From Xanthomonas cucurbitae (GTDB taxonomy: Bacteria; Pseudomonadota; Gammaproteobacteria; Xanthomonadales; Xanthomonadaceae), in the NCBI RefSeq assembly GCF_002939885.1, contig NZ_MDED01000019.1, forward strand, positions 27,330 through 91,329: a DNA stretch of 64,000 nt, in the 5' to 3' direction. The notes under the pieces are model-generated. The model was not told where the DNA came from and searched no databases. It saw nothing but the letters and a program-made list of their open reading frames with translations. Both the position numbers and the translations under genes were made by a program. Below, piece after piece: positions 8,500 through 19,856 of the stretch. Position 1 is the stretch's first letter. The number at the start of each line of letters is the position of its first letter.

Positions 8500-10431
8500 T
8501 CACTGCGCCGTCTGCACCTTGCTCAGATCGCCGTAGACGATCTGGCCGCGAAAGCCCCGGCGCACCTGCTGGTAGAGCTCGCGAAACGCGCGGTAATCCT
8601 GTGGCTGGCACAAGGCCTGCGGCCCACGCACGGCAGCGCGTTGCAACCGGTGCACGGCGGTGACGGTCTGCCCCTGCCGCGTCCATTCCACCGCGTAGTC
8701 GCCTGCCTTGTTGCGGAACCGGCTGCTGCGCGGGATGGCAATGATGGGCACGGTGTCGGGCAAGGTCACCACGTAGGTTTCCTCGCGCACGCTGTCGTTG
8801 CAATAGAACGGCGTCAGATTGTCTTCGGCCGAGGTGGTCGTGTAGATGTCACGGGTGGATTCGGCGCCAGGCATCTCCGGCAGGGTCATGCCACCGACCA
8901 CGGAAAAATCCACCGCGTCGCTGGCCTGGAAGGTGTAGCGATAATTGAACGGCGTCTCCAGATCCAGTGGATCGCCCTGGATCAGCAGATCGCCGATGCC
9001 GACGAAGCCGGACTGGGCAATGATCGATTCCTCGATGCGGTTGCGGTTCTGCGCATTGAGCTGCACGAACATCGCGCGCAACCCCACCTCACCGGTTTGC
9101 CCGCTATCCAGCGTGGTCAGCCCCTGCAGGCCACCCTGCGGGGTGAAGCGATAGTCGGTCCGCGCAACATAGCGATTGACCTTGCGGTCGTTCGGCGGCG
9201 TGTGGGTGAGCTTGCCGTCGCGCGTATGCACCACCGGTGCGCCCAGGTCGCCGGCCGGCAGCTGGCCGAAGCGCGCATACGGGTTGGTGGAATCGACGTA
9301 GAGATCGAAGGCCGGCAGATAGGTGATGGCGTGATTGAAACGCCCCAGCACCGGGATCGCCGGCAATGTCGACCCGCCCTCCGCACCGATCAGGACCGGC
9401 GTACTGGCGATGCCCTTGGCCGCCAGCAACGCTTCCAGGATCACCGTGTGGTCCTTGCAGTCGCCATAGTGGTTGGCCAGGATGCTGTCGGCACTGTTGG
9501 GCTCCAGCCCGCCATTGCCCAGGTACACCGCCACGTAGCGGATATTGCGCGCCACCCATGCGTACAAGGCCGCGGCCTGCGCACGCGGGGCGTCGATGCC
9601 CTTGGTGACCTGGTCGGCCAGCGCCTGGATTGCCGGCGTCACCGCCGCCGCGCGCGCGCCCTTGACGTGATAGGCCAGGCCCATCTGCGACCAGCTGTCG
9701 AAGGTGCTGGCCATCAAGGTGGGGCTGAACTCCCAGGTTGCCGCGCTCCAGTTCTGGTTCTTCATCGGCACGGTGCGCTGGTAACGCCACTCCCAGCGCG
9801 CCTGATCGCCACGCACCACCGGCTTGGTCCCGCCCTGTAGCCCACGCACCGACAGATGCATCGGCAACGATTTCGGCGCCACCAGGGTCACCACCGCATC
9901 GTCGTATTGCGCAAACACGCTGAAGGTCTCCCACAGGCTGAAATAGCCGGGGAAATAGGGGGTATTCTGCGCCCGCCGCACCCGGTAGACGATACGTGCG
10001 CCGGGCGCCAGGTTCGGGAACACCACCACCTTGACCTTGCGGTCGGCATATATCGCCGCCGAGGCGCTGGAATAGCTTTCCTGGGTGTAGATCTTGTCGC
10101 TGGCCACCTCCTGGCGCAGGCCTTCGGCGGTGACGGTATAGGCCTGAAGCACCTCGAGCGTTTCCATCTTCTCGCTGTAACTCAGGCGCACCTGGCTGAA
10201 CTGCTCCACCGCCGACTTGGTCTTGAGCAGAATCTCGTATTCGTCGGTCTCCACGCTACTGGCATCGGCGCGTACTTCGTAGTCGGCGCGATAGCGCACG
10301 AAGCTGAAGTTGGTGTCGGCCTGGGTGCGTGCCGCCCCCGGGACAGGCGCCGCCTGCTGTCGGGGCTGTGGCTGGGCCAGCAGCGGCGCGGAGAACAACA
10401 GCACGAGCAACAACAAGGGACGATGCAGCAT
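8500..10431 (-). CDS. Exported DUF3857 and transglutaminase-like protein
   Basis: 643-aa exported protein with a signal peptide (MLHRPLLLLVLLFSAPLLAQ). An N-terminal DUF3857 domain covers about residues 60-230, followed by a transglutaminase-core domain (about 270-390). A transglutaminase/cysteine-protease triad is visible: Cys325 in YGDCKDHT, His367 in RFNHAITY and Asp380 in YVDSTNPYARFG. The C-terminal third is a strand-rich region of unknown role. It sits between ftsK and lolA on the same strand, so a cell-envelope role is plausible, but the substrate is unknown. About 290 nt separate it from ftsK without another gene. Confidence 0.85.
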   Translation of the reverse strand: MLHRPLLLLVLLFSAPLLAQPQPRQQAAPVPGAARTQADTNFSFVRYRADYEVRADASSVETDEYEILLKTKSAVEQFSQVRLSYSEKMETLEVLQAYTVTAEGLRQEVASDKIYTQESYSSASAAIYADRKVKVVVFPNLAPGARIVYRVRRAQNTPYFPGYFSLWETFSVFAQYDDAVVTLVAPKSLPMHLSVRGLQGGTKPVVRGDQARWEWRYQRTVPMKNQNWSAATWEFSPTLMASTFDSWSQMGLAYHVKGARAAAVTPAIQALADQVTKGIDAPRAQAAALYAWVARNIRYVAVYLGNGGLEPNSADSILANHYGDCKDHTVILEALLAAKGIASTPVLIGAEGGSTLPAIPVLGRFNHAITYLPAFDLYVDSTNPYARFGQLPAGDLGAPVVHTRDGKLTHTPPNDRKVNRYVARTDYRFTPQGGLQGLTTLDSGQTGEVGLRAMFVQLNAQNRNRIEESIIAQSGFVGIGDLLIQGDPLDLETPFNYRYTFQASDAVDFSVVGGMTLPEMPGAESTRDIYTTTSAEDNLTPFYCNDSVREETYVVTLPDTVPIIAIPRSSRFRNKAGDYAVEWTRQGQTVTAVHRLQRAAVRGPQALCQPQDYRAFRELYQQVRRGFRGQIVYGDLSKVQTAQ

Positions 10432-10724
10432 GGGTCTCGATCACGACAGGCCAAAGTGGCGCTTGGCGCACAGGGTAGCCGTTGTGCCCGGCAATGACAG
10501 ACATGGGCTTCCCACTCTGCCGCATCACTGCGCATGCCCTCCTGCCGACACTCCAGCAAGGTGAGCTGGATCCGACGCTGGCTGCGCCTGTCGCCTGTCG
10601 CCGGACAACGCGATGCGATGCTTCGGTACGTTCAACGCTACCGAATCCAAGGGCGGCGCGTGGTCACCAGAAACCCGCAAATCCCCGCACCCGGCGCCCT
10701 GCACGGCGGTGATGGCCGCCGCGC

Positions 10725-13079
10725 TTACTTCGGGGGCGGCGGTGCCAGCACGCTGCGGTCGCCGTTGTGCTCGGGCGGGCTGACCACGCCGGCCGCTTCC
10801 ATCGCCTCGATCAGGCGCGCGGCGCGGTTGTAGCCGATCTTCAAGCGCCGCTGCACGCCGGAGATGGAGGCGCGCCGGGTCTCGGTGACGATGCGCAGCG
10901 CCTCGTCATACAACGGGTCCGACTCGTCGCCACCACCGCCACTGCTTTCCGGCAGGCCGGTGGCACCGACCACGGTGCCATCGCCCATGGTCTGCACTTC
11001 GTCCAGCACGCCTTCGACATAGGACACCGGCCCGCTGGCCTTGAGGTGCTCGACCACCCGATGCACTTCCTCGTCGCTGACGAAGGCGCCGTGCACGCGG
11101 TCCGGCAGTGCGGTGCCCGGCGGCAGATACAGCATGTCGCCGTTACCCAACAACGCCTCGGCGCCGGACTGGTCCAGGATGGTGCGCGAGTCGATCTTGG
11201 AACTGACCTGGAACGCCACGCGGGTTGGAATATTGGCCTTGATGAGGCCGGTGATGACATCCACCGACGGCCGCTGCGTGGCCAGGATCAGGTGGATGCC
11301 GGCCGCACGCGCCTTCTGCGCCAGACGAGCGATGAGCTCTTCGACCTTCTTGCCGACGATCATCATCATGTCGGCGAATTCGTCGATGAAGATCACGATG
11401 AACGGCAGCGTCTCCAGCGGCCGCGGTGCTTCGCCCAGCTCCGGGTTCGGCTTGAACAACGGGTCCATCATCGGCTGGCCGGCGTCGATGGCGTCCTTGA
11501 TCTTCTTGTTGAAACCGGCCAGGTTGCGCACGCCCACCGCGCTCATCAGCTTGTAGCGGCGTTCCATTTCGGCCACGCACCAACGCAGACCGTTGGCGGC
11601 CTCCTTCATGTCGGTGACCACCGGTGCCAGCAGATGCGGGATGCCTTGGTAGACGCTCAGTTCGAGCATCTTCGGGTCGATCATCAGCATGCGCAGCTCC
11701 TTGTGCGAGGCCTTGAACAACAGGCTCAGCACCATCGCATTGACCGCCACCGACTTGCCCGAGCCGGTGGTACCGGCCACCAGCAGATGTGGCATGCGCG
11801 CCAGGTCGGCCACGGTCGGGCGGCCGGCGATGTCCTTGCCCAGCGCCAGCGTCAACGGGCTGGCCGACTTGTCGTATTCCTTGGAGCGCAGCAGCTCGGA
11901 CAGGAAGATCATCTCGCGGGTGACATTGGGGATCTCCAGCCCGATCACCGACTTGCCCGGAATCACGTCCACCACGCGCACCGACTTCACCGACAGCCCG
12001 CGCGCGATGTCCTTGTCCAGCGAGCTGATCTGGCTGACCTTGATGCCCGGCGCCGGCTCGATCTCGAAGCGTGTGATGACCGGCCCCGGATAGGCGCCAA
12101 CCACCTGCGCCTCGATGCGGAAATCCTTGAGCTTGAACTCGATCTGCCGCGACAGTGTTTCCAGCGTTTCTTCCGAATAGCCCTTGGCCTGCGGCTTGGG
12201 GTCGTCCAGCAACGCCAGCGGCGGCAGGTCCGAGCCATCGGTACTCACGCCCTGGAACATCGGGATCTGCGTATCGCGCTTGGCGCGTTCGCTCTTTTCC
12301 ACCACCGGTGCCGGCGGCGGCTCGATCTTGACCGGCTCGCGCTTGGCCTGCTTGACCGCATCGACCTTGCGCACTTCCTCGCGCTCCTCGCGCATCACCC
12401 GGGTCTGCTGCCACTCGCTGGCCTGGTGGGTCTTGCGCTGCATCAGCGGCCCCAGCGCCAGCACCCACTTGCCGATGCGCTCCATCACCGCGAACCACGA
12501 CAAGCCAGTGGCCAGGGTGATCGACACCAGCAGCAGCACCACCACGAACAGGTTGGCGCCCAGCGCGCCGAAGCCGGCGCTGAGCGAGCCGCTCACTTGC
12601 TCCCCAAGAATACCGCCAGCCTCGGCGACTTCTCCATGATAAAGACGCAGATGCAGGAAGCCGGTCGAAGAGATCAGGAAGCCGACCATCCCAACCAACC
12701 GCAGCGAGGGTCCAAGGTCGCTCTGACTCTGCTCCTCGCGCTCGCCGATCAGGGCAATCCAGGCCACCGCTCCCAAGATCACTGGCAACAGAAAGGCCAC
12801 GTAACCGAGCAAATACAGCAACACGTCCGCCGCCATGGCACCAAACCGGCCGCCCATGTTGTGAATCGGCGCGACCAGGTTGCCGGTGCGCGACCAGCCG
12901 GGATCGGTGGCCGAATAGGTGAACAGGCTGGCCAGCAGGTACAGCAGCAGCGGCGCCACCGCGATCAATGCCAGATCGCGCCAGAGCTTCTGTCGGCGCG
13001 GAGTGTCGGCGGCCGCCGTCTTGCGCGACGACGTCTTGCCTTCTGCGGGCTTGCTGCGTTCGGGAACCTGCTTTGCCAC
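10725..13079 (-). CDS. ftsK: DNA translocase FtsK
   Basis: Septum-located DNA pump that clears chromosome termini at division and activates XerCD recombination. The 784-aa product has four to five N-terminal membrane segments (about 30-200), a short linker for the family, the motor domain with Walker A GTTGSGKS (about 435-442) and Walker [12 protein letters not shown], and a C-terminal winged-helix gamma domain (about 710-775; [19 protein letters not shown]) for KOPS recognition. It is divergent from trxB. Downstream on the same strand are the DUF3857 gene and lolA. Confidence 0.96.
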   Translation of the reverse strand: MAKQVPERSKPAEGKTSSRKTAAADTPRRQKLWRDLALIAVAPLLLYLLASLFTYSATDPGWSRTGNLVAPIHNMGGRFGAMAADVLLYLLGYVAFLLPVILGAVAWIALIGEREEQSQSDLGPSLRLVGMVGFLISSTGFLHLRLYHGEVAEAGGILGEQVSGSLSAGFGALGANLFVVVLLLVSITLATGLSWFAVMERIGKWVLALGPLMQRKTHQASEWQQTRVMREEREEVRKVDAVKQAKREPVKIEPPPAPVVEKSERAKRDTQIPMFQGVSTDGSDLPPLALLDDPKPQAKGYSEETLETLSRQIEFKLKDFRIEAQVVGAYPGPVITRFEIEPAPGIKVSQISSLDKDIARGLSVKSVRVVDVIPGKSVIGLEIPNVTREMIFLSELLRSKEYDKSASPLTLALGKDIAGRPTVADLARMPHLLVAGTTGSGKSVAVNAMVLSLLFKASHKELRMLMIDPKMLELSVYQGIPHLLAPVVTDMKEAANGLRWCVAEMERRYKLMSAVGVRNLAGFNKKIKDAIDAGQPMMDPLFKPNPELGEAPRPLETLPFIVIFIDEFADMMMIVGKKVEELIARLAQKARAAGIHLILATQRPSVDVITGLIKANIPTRVAFQVSSKIDSRTILDQSGAEALLGNGDMLYLPPGTALPDRVHGAFVSDEEVHRVVEHLKASGPVSYVEGVLDEVQTMGDGTVVGATGLPESSGGGGDESDPLYDEALRIVTETRRASISGVQRRLKIGYNRAARLIEAMEAAGVVSPPEHNGDRSVLAPPPPK

Positions 13080-13187
13080 CTGTAGCCAGACCTTAGAAAA
13101 ATGCTGTTAGTGGTTGATAATAAACGACTGCGGCCGCAGTGACAGCAGTCAGGCGACCGCCGGCTGCCACGGCATGCAGCCGTCAAC

Positions 13188-13211
13188 GAAAAACGCCGCA
13201 CAAGGCGGCGT
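13188..13211 (-). terminator. Minus-strand intrinsic terminator in the ftsK-trxB divergent gap
   Basis: Stem ACGCCGC / GCGGCGT with a 5-nt loop; on the minus strand it is followed by five T residues. It lies about 110 nt upstream of the ftsK start codon and oriented towards it, where no minus-strand gene ends. It could be an attenuator in a long ftsK leader, the end of a small RNA, or a stop for antisense transcription through trxB. Confidence 0.55.
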
Positions 13212-13275
13212 CGGACCTGCAACGTGGGTGGGCCATGCCATCTGCGGTTCAAGCAGTTCCATCGCGCCGCCTTGA

Positions 13276-14331
<1,056 letters not shown>

Positions 14332-14388
14332 GGTGATTGCCAACCGCCGGTCGCGCCCTGCGACCGGCCTGCCCAGCAGGCAGCGCGG

Positions 14389-15573
14389 ATGAGCGTTACC
14401 GCGCGCTGGTGCCGTCGGCTGGACGAATTGCCGGCTGGCGCCTGGGATGCGCTGCACGATGGCACGCATCCCTTCATCGGCTATGCGTTTCTGCAGGGAC
14501 TGGAGCAGGAAGGCTGCCTGCGTCCGGACTGGGGCTGGAACCCGCTGCATCTGACCCTGTGGGAAGGCGACAGCCTGGTCGCCGCCGCGCCGGGATATCT
14601 GAAACACAACTCGCACGGCGAATTCGTGTTCGACCATGCCTGGGCGCATGCGTACGCGCGCTACGGGCAGGAGTATTTCCCCAAGTGGCTGTGCGGGGTG
14701 CCCTACTCGCCGGTGACCGGCCCACGCCTGCTGGGCGCCCCAACGTGGCGGCCGCACCTGCTGGCGGCCATGCGCGAGCTGGTGGAGCGCAGCGGCCTGT
14801 CGTCGGCGCATGTGAATTTCCACCCGGTGGACGAAGACACCGCCTTCGATACCGACTGGCTGGAACGCAACGACCTGCAATACCACTGGCACAACCGCGC
14901 CGGCTGGACCAACTTCGAGGCGTTCCTTGGCGCCATGGACCACAAGCGGCGCAAGAACATCCGCCAGGAACGGGCCAAGGTGCAGCGCGCCGGTATCCGC
15001 ATGCGCGTGGTGCATGGCGACGAGGCCAGCCAGGACGACCTGGCGGCGATGTATGGCTTCTATCTCAAGACCTTCAACGAGTACGGCAATTCGCCCGCAC
15101 TCACGCCGCAGTTCTTGCAGCATCTGGCAACGGCCATGCCGCGCCAGCTGGTGATGTTCCTGGCCGACCTCGACGGCCGCCCGATCGCCGGCGCGCTCTG
15201 CCTGCGTGGCCACGACACCTTATACGGCCGTTACTGGGGCGGCGACACCCTGCCCGGCCTGCACTTCGAAACCTGCTACTACCAGGGCCTGGAATACTGC
15301 CTGCGCGAAGGCCTGGCCCGCTTCGAGCCCGGTGCCCAGGGCCAGCACAAGATCGCGCGCGGCTTCCTGCCCACCCTGGTACGCAGCCGCCACTGGATCG
15401 CCGACCCCAGCTTTCGTGCGCCGCTGGCGCAATGGTGCGCGGACGAGCGCGTGGCGGTTGCCCAACAGGCCCTCGAACTGGCCGAGCACAGCCCGTTCCG
15501 CGACTGCACCGGTGCGCCGACTCCAGCGCACAATGCGCCGATGCACCCGTGTGAGGGACGGGCAAGGCTCTAA
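14389..15573 (+). CDS. GNAT/FemAB-like protein (PF04339-type, peptidogalycan biosynthesis/recognition)
   Basis: 394-aa soluble protein with no membrane segment. The sequence (HPFIGYAFLQGLEQEGC near residue 28, RRKNIRQERAKV near 186, and YWGGD...FETCYYQGLEYC near 282) fits the DUF482/PF04339 family of acyl- or aminoacyl-transferase-like proteins. The biochemical substrate is not established. It lies directly upstream of aat, another aminoacyl-transfer gene of the GNAT superfamily, with a 9-nt gap, suggesting co-transcription. Confidence 0.8.
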   Translation: MSVTARWCRRLDELPAGAWDALHDGTHPFIGYAFLQGLEQEGCLRPDWGWNPLHLTLWEGDSLVAAAPGYLKHNSHGEFVFDHAWAHAYARYGQEYFPKWLCGVPYSPVTGPRLLGAPTWRPHLLAAMRELVERSGLSSAHVNFHPVDEDTAFDTDWLERNDLQYHWHNRAGWTNFEAFLGAMDHKRRKNIRQERAKVQRAGIRMRVVHGDEASQDDLAAMYGFYLKTFNEYGNSPALTPQFLQHLATAMPRQLVMFLADLDGRPIAGALCLRGHDTLYGRYWGGDTLPGLHFETCYYQGLEYCLREGLARFEPGAQGQHKIARGFLPTLVRSRHWIADPSFRAPLAQWCADERVAVAQQALELAEHSPFRDCTGAPTPAHNAPMHPCEGRARL

Positions 15574-15582
15574 ACTCGTCAG

Positions 15583-16332
15583 ATGTCGCGCGCTCTTCCC
15601 TTCCTGCTTTCCGCCGATCCCGCCGCGCCGTTTCCGCCTGCCGAGCAGGCATTGCGCGAGCCAGATGGCCTGCTGGCGATCGGTGGCGACCTGTCGGTGC
15701 CGCGGTTGCTCAATGCCTATGCGCATGGCGTATTCCCCTGGTTCTCCGATGGCCAGCCGCTGTTGTGGTGGAGCCCAAATCCGCGCATGGTGTTCTGGAC
15801 CGAGAGCGTACGCCTCTCCTCTCGCTTCAGGCGCCAGCTGCGCACCAGCACCTGGACCGTGCGCGCCGATACCGCGTTCGAGCAGGTCATTGCAGCCTGC
15901 GCGGCGATTCCGCGCGCAGGCCAGGACGGCACCTGGATCACGCGCCCCATGCAGCAGGCCTACATCGAGCTGCACCACCTCGGCCATGCGCATTCGCTGG
16001 AAGTATTCGACGGGACACACCTGGTGGGCGGCATCTACGGGGTGGCGATCGGCCGAATGTTCTTCGGCGAAAGCATGTTCAGTGCGCGCAGTGGCGGCTC
16101 CAAGGTGGCCCTGGCCGCCCTGGCTGCGGACCTGCACGCCCGTGGATGGCCGCTGCTCGATGCGCAGGTGGAAAACCCCCACCTGCTGAGCCTGGGAGCC
16201 GAACGCCTGCCGCGTGCAGACTTTTTGCATTCCGTGCAGCGGCAGGTGGCGCAACCGGAGCCGGCAGGCAGTTGGTCCGCGCGCTATGGCGAGCGGCTGG
16301 CGCGTGAGCTGCATGAAGCTCGCTTAACATAA
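15583..16332 (+). CDS. aat: Leucyl/phenylalanyl-tRNA-protein transferase
   Basis: Transfers Leu or Phe to N-terminal Arg/Lys of proteins, creating N-degrons for ClpS/ClpAP. The 249-aa product shows the family signature GVFPWFSDGQPLLWWSPNPR near residues 47-66 and MFFGESMFSARSGGSK near 158. The gene lies next to infA and close to clpA/clpS, which encode the machinery that reads these N-degrons; the aat-infA-clpA-clpS neighbourhood is conserved in gammaproteobacteria. Confidence 0.96.
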   Translation: MSRALPFLLSADPAAPFPPAEQALREPDGLLAIGGDLSVPRLLNAYAHGVFPWFSDGQPLLWWSPNPRMVFWTESVRLSSRFRRQLRTSTWTVRADTAFEQVIAACAAIPRAGQDGTWITRPMQQAYIELHHLGHAHSLEVFDGTHLVGGIYGVAIGRMFFGESMFSARSGGSKVALAALAADLHARGWPLLDAQVENPHLLSLGAERLPRADFLHSVQRQVAQPEPAGSWSARYGERLARELHEARLT

Positions 16333-16411
16333 ATTTGCACCACCGGGAGATGGGGCGTAAAATGCCGTCCCTTACGGCCCTGCCGGGCCAGCCGTGATTG
16401 CACAGGATTAC

Positions 16412-16630
16412 ATGTCGAAAGACGACTCCATTGAATTCGAAGGCAGCGTCAGCGAGACGCTTCCCAACACCACCTTCCGGGTCAAGCTGGAAAACGGGCA
16501 CGAGATCATCGCCCACATCTCCGGCCGCATGCGCAAGAACTACATCCGCATCCTGACCGGTGACCGGGTCAAGGTCGAGATGACGCCATACGACCTCACC
16601 AAGGGCCGTATCACCTACCGCATGAAGTAA
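16412..16630 (+). CDS. infA: Translation initiation factor IF-1
   Basis: 72-aa S1/OB-fold protein ([20 protein letters not shown]...) that binds the 30S A site during initiation. Length and sequence match IF-1 throughout, including [20 protein letters not shown] and the terminal GRITYRMK. The start is the ATG at 16412, preceded by an AGGA ribosome site; an ATT-like upstream extension in frame is not used. It is followed by an intrinsic terminator. Confidence 0.97.
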
Positions 16631-16654
16631 GCGGCTTTGGTGCTGAGACGCGAG

Positions 16655-16674
16655 GCGGCCCATGGCCGCTTTTT
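16655..16674 (+). terminator. Intrinsic terminator of infA
   Basis: Stem GCGGCC / GGCCGC with loop CAT, followed by five T residues, 24 nt after the infA stop. Confidence 0.75.
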
Positions 16675-16814
16675 GTCGTGCCTGGAATTTGCAGCGTACT
16701 GCCTTGCGGTGGCATTTGTCGTCACAACAGCCATGACGCCGCACAAACAGCCAGACGCAATGCGATAGGTCCGCCTCCAGACCCTAGCCGCAGACCTCTG
16801 CGTCAGGCAGGCAC

Positions 16815-16842
16815 AAAAAAGCCGCTCAGAGGAGCGGCTTTT
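16815..16842 (-). terminator. Intrinsic terminator of clpA (bidirectional features)
   Basis: Stem GCCGCTC / GAGCGGC with a 4-nt loop, with A-run on the left and T-run on the right. On the minus strand it ends in a six-T tract 20 nt after the clpA stop; on the plus strand a four-T run also follows the stem. Confidence 0.85.
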
Positions 16843-16861
16843 CGTTGACCAGAACTTGCGA

Positions 16862-19144
16862 TCAGTCGACCGTGGCAGGCAGCAAGCGCTCCGGTTCCGG
16901 ATGCGCCTCCACTAGCAGCTCGCCTTCCTTGACGTCGATGTTGACGCGACCACCTTCCACCAGCTTGCCGAATAGCAGCTCGTCGGCCAGCGGGCGCTTG
17001 ATCTTCTCCTGGATCACGCGCGACATCGGGCGTGCGCCCATCAGCGGGTCGAAGCCATGCTGGGCAAGCCAGTCGCGCGCGGTTGGGGTGGCCGACAGCG
17101 AGACATGCTTTTCCTGCAACAGCATTTCCAGCTCGATGATGAACTTGTCCACCACGCGCAGGATGTGGTCGAACCCCAGTGGCTGAAACTGCACGATGGC
17201 ATCCAGACGGTTGCGGAACTCCGGCGTGAACCCGCGGCGGATCGACTCCATCGCATCGGTGGAATGATCCTGCTTGGTAAAGCCGATCGACCGCCGCGAT
17301 GCCTGGGTGGCACCGGCATTGGTGGTCATCACCAGGATCACGTTCTTGAAGTTGGCCTCGCGCCCGTTGGTATCGGTGAGGATGCCGCGGTCCATGACCT
17401 GCAACAGGATGTTGAAGATGTCCGGGTGCGCCTTCTCCACCTCGTCCAGCAACAGCACGCAGTGCGGTGTCTTGACGATCTTCTCGGTCAGCAGGCCGCC
17501 CTGGTCGAAACCGACGTAACCCGGAGGCGCGCCGATCAGGCGGCTGATCGAATGCGCTTCCATGTACTCGGACATGTCGAAGCGCACCAGCTCGATGCCG
17601 AGCTGCAGCGCCAGCTGCTTGGTGACCTCGGTCTTGCCCACACCGGTGGGGCCGGCAAACAGGAAGTTGCCGATCGGCTTTTCCGGGTTGGCCAGGCCGG
17701 AGCGTGCCAGCTTGATGGAGCCGGCCAGTGTCTCGATCGCCGGATTCTGCCCGAAGATCACCATCTTGAGGTTGCGCTCCAGATGCTGCAGCACGTCCTT
17801 GTCGGTCGCGCTGACCTGCTTGGCCGGAATCCGCGCCATCTTGGCGACGATGGTCTCGATTTCCTCGATGTCGATCAGTTCCTTGCGCTTGCCTGCCGGC
17901 AACAGGCGCTGGCGCGCACCGGCCTCATCGATCACATCGATCGCCTTGTCCGGCAGCAGCCGGTCGCCGATGTGCTTGACCGACAAGTCAACTGCCGCCT
18001 GCAGCGCATCGTCGGCGTAGGTCACCCCATGGTGCGCCTCGTACTTGGGCTTGAGGCCCTGCAGGATCTCGAAGGTCTCGCCCACGGTGGGCTCGACGAT
18101 GTCGATCTTCTGGAAGCGACGCGCCAGGGCACGGTCCTTTTCGAAGATGCCGCGGTATTCCTGGAAAGTGGTGGAGCCGATGCAACGCAGCTCGCCCGAG
18201 GCCAGCGCCGGCTTGATGAGGTTGGAGGCATCCATGGTGCCGCCCGACGCCGAGCCGGCCCCGATGATGGTGTGGATCTCGTCGATGAACAGCACCGCAT
18301 TGGGCACCTTCTTCAGCGCGGTCAGCACGCCCTTCAGGCGCTTTTCGAAGTCGCCGCGATACTTGGTGCCCGCTACCAGCGCGCCCAGGTCCAGCGAGAA
18401 GATCACCGCATCGGCCAGCACGTCCGGCACGTCGTTATCGACGATGCGCTTGGCCAGTCCCTCGGCGATCGCGGTCTTGCCCACGCCCGCCTCGCCCACG
18501 TACAGCGGGTTGTTCTTGCGGCGGCGGCACAGCACCTGGATGGTGCGCTCGATTTCATCGGCACGGCCCACCAGCGGGTCGATCTTGCCGTTGCGCGCCT
18601 GCTCGTTGAGATTGGTGGCGTACTCGGCCAGCGCGTCGCCCTTGCCCTCGCCTTCCCCGCCCTCGCTCTTGGGCTCGCCCTCGGACGCGGAGGGCTGCTC
18701 GCTGTCTTCGCCCAGCTTGGCGATGCCGTGGGACAGATAGTTGACGATGTCCAGCCGGGTGATGTCCTGCTGGTTCAGGAAATACACCGCGTGCGAGTCC
18801 TTCTCGCCGAAGATGGCCACCAGTACGTTGGCGCCGGTGACTTCCTTCTTGCCGGACGATTGCACGTGGTAGACGGCGCGCTGCAGCACGCGCTGGAAGC
18901 CCAGCGTCGGCTGGGTATCGCGGCCGTCGTCTTCGGCCAGGCGCGAGACCGCCGCCTCGATCGCCTGCTCCAGATCGTTGTGCAGGCGCAGCTGGTCTGC
19001 CCCACAGGCCTTGAGCACGGCCTGTGCGGAGGGATTGTCCAGCAGCGAGAGCAGCAGATGCTCGACGGTCATGAACTCATGACGCGCCTCGCGTGCTCGC
19101 TTGTAGCACTGGCCGATGGTTTGCTCTAGGTCTTTGCTGAACAT
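16862..19144 (-). CDS. clpA: ATP-dependent Clp protease ATP-binding subunit ClpA
   Basis: Hexameric AAA+ unfoldase that feeds substrates to ClpP. The 760-aa product has the double Clp N-terminal repeat (about 1-145), a first AAA+ module with Walker A GEAGVGKT (about 216-223), and a second with GPTGVGKT (about 498-505) plus the D2-small region. It is full family length. clpS, encoding its adaptor, lies 142 nt upstream on the same strand. Confidence 0.97.
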   Translation of the reverse strand: MFSKDLEQTIGQCYKRAREARHEFMTVEHLLLSLLDNPSAQAVLKACGADQLRLHNDLEQAIEAAVSRLAEDDGRDTQPTLGFQRVLQRAVYHVQSSGKKEVTGANVLVAIFGEKDSHAVYFLNQQDITRLDIVNYLSHGIAKLGEDSEQPSASEGEPKSEGGEGEGKGDALAEYATNLNEQARNGKIDPLVGRADEIERTIQVLCRRRKNNPLYVGEAGVGKTAIAEGLAKRIVDNDVPDVLADAVIFSLDLGALVAGTKYRGDFEKRLKGVLTALKKVPNAVLFIDEIHTIIGAGSASGGTMDASNLIKPALASGELRCIGSTTFQEYRGIFEKDRALARRFQKIDIVEPTVGETFEILQGLKPKYEAHHGVTYADDALQAAVDLSVKHIGDRLLPDKAIDVIDEAGARQRLLPAGKRKELIDIEEIETIVAKMARIPAKQVSATDKDVLQHLERNLKMVIFGQNPAIETLAGSIKLARSGLANPEKPIGNFLFAGPTGVGKTEVTKQLALQLGIELVRFDMSEYMEAHSISRLIGAPPGYVGFDQGGLLTEKIVKTPHCVLLLDEVEKAHPDIFNILLQVMDRGILTDTNGREANFKNVILVMTTNAGATQASRRSIGFTKQDHSTDAMESIRRGFTPEFRNRLDAIVQFQPLGFDHILRVVDKFIIELEMLLQEKHVSLSATPTARDWLAQHGFDPLMGARPMSRVIQEKIKRPLADELLFGKLVEGGRVNIDVKEGELLVEAHPEPERLLPATVD

Positions 19145-19286
19145 TGGTCACTCCGAACGGCTGTTGCCAACAATATGCGGCTTTTGTCGGGATTTTCCAC
19201 AACCCTATCCAATAGGCATGTTCAGACAGCGTTAGCACGCGATTGCAGTCACACTGTTGCGCTGCTGGAATGATCCAGCAACGGTC

Positions 19287-19607
19287 TCAGCGCTGTTCCA
19301 TCGTGCACAGCAACGGGTGCTGGTTCATCCGCGAAAACTCGTTGACCTGCGCCACCTTGGACTCGGCGACTTCGCGGCTGTAGACCCCGCAGACGCCGCG
19401 CCCACGGGTGTGGACGTGCAACATGACCTGGGTGGCGCTTTCCAGGTCCAGGTTGAAAAACTGCTGCAGGACGGTCACCACGAAGTCCATCGGGGTGTAG
19501 TCGTCGTTCAGCAGCAACACCTGGTAACGCGGCGGCGGCGCCACCTCCGGCTTGCTGGCTTCAACGGTCAGGCCGTGATCGTGTTCGTGTGAGGTCTTGC
19601 GAGGCAT
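19287..19607 (-). CDS. clpS: Clp protease adaptor ClpS
   Basis: 106-aa adaptor that delivers N-end-rule substrates to ClpA. The core shows [20 protein letters not shown], the Met of the N-degron pocket region, and the [13 protein letters not shown] segment. The start is ATG at 19607 ([10 protein letters not shown]); the longer upstream open frame is spurious because it runs antisense to the nudix gene. Together with aat and clpA in this window it completes the bacterial N-degron pathway apart from ClpP. Confidence 0.96.
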   Translation of the reverse strand: MPRKTSHEHDHGLTVEASKPEVAPPPRYQVLLLNDDYTPMDFVVTVLQQFFNLDLESATQVMLHVHTRGRGVCGVYSREVAESKVAQVNEFSRMNQHPLLCTMEQR

Positions 19608-19856
19608 CCGGCCATTATACGGTTCAACGCCACGCGCATTGGACGATTTGCGCCGCGGCCCGCACAATTTGTCTCCAATTTCCCCCTTGGCCCCCATGAC
19701 CGACTCCCTGACCGCAGCTGCGCCGGCGCCGCCGCCCTCGACCGACGCGGGCAACGCTGCCATGGCTGGCCCCCGCAGTGGGCGTATTGACCACTCTTGC
19801 GCGCTGGGCTCCGGCGGCTTGCCTGGCAACCCGTCCGCCCGCCAGGAGCGGCGGCG

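Noticed and set aside
17057..19129. 690-codon open frame antisense to clpA
   Set aside because: Mirror of clpA codon bias in a GC-rich genome; His/Gln/Arg-rich with no domain.
19608..19856. Missing icd gene between clpS and nudJ as a deletion
   Set aside because: icd precedes nudJ in enterobacteria, but I see no remnant here and cannot tell loss from different ancestral order.
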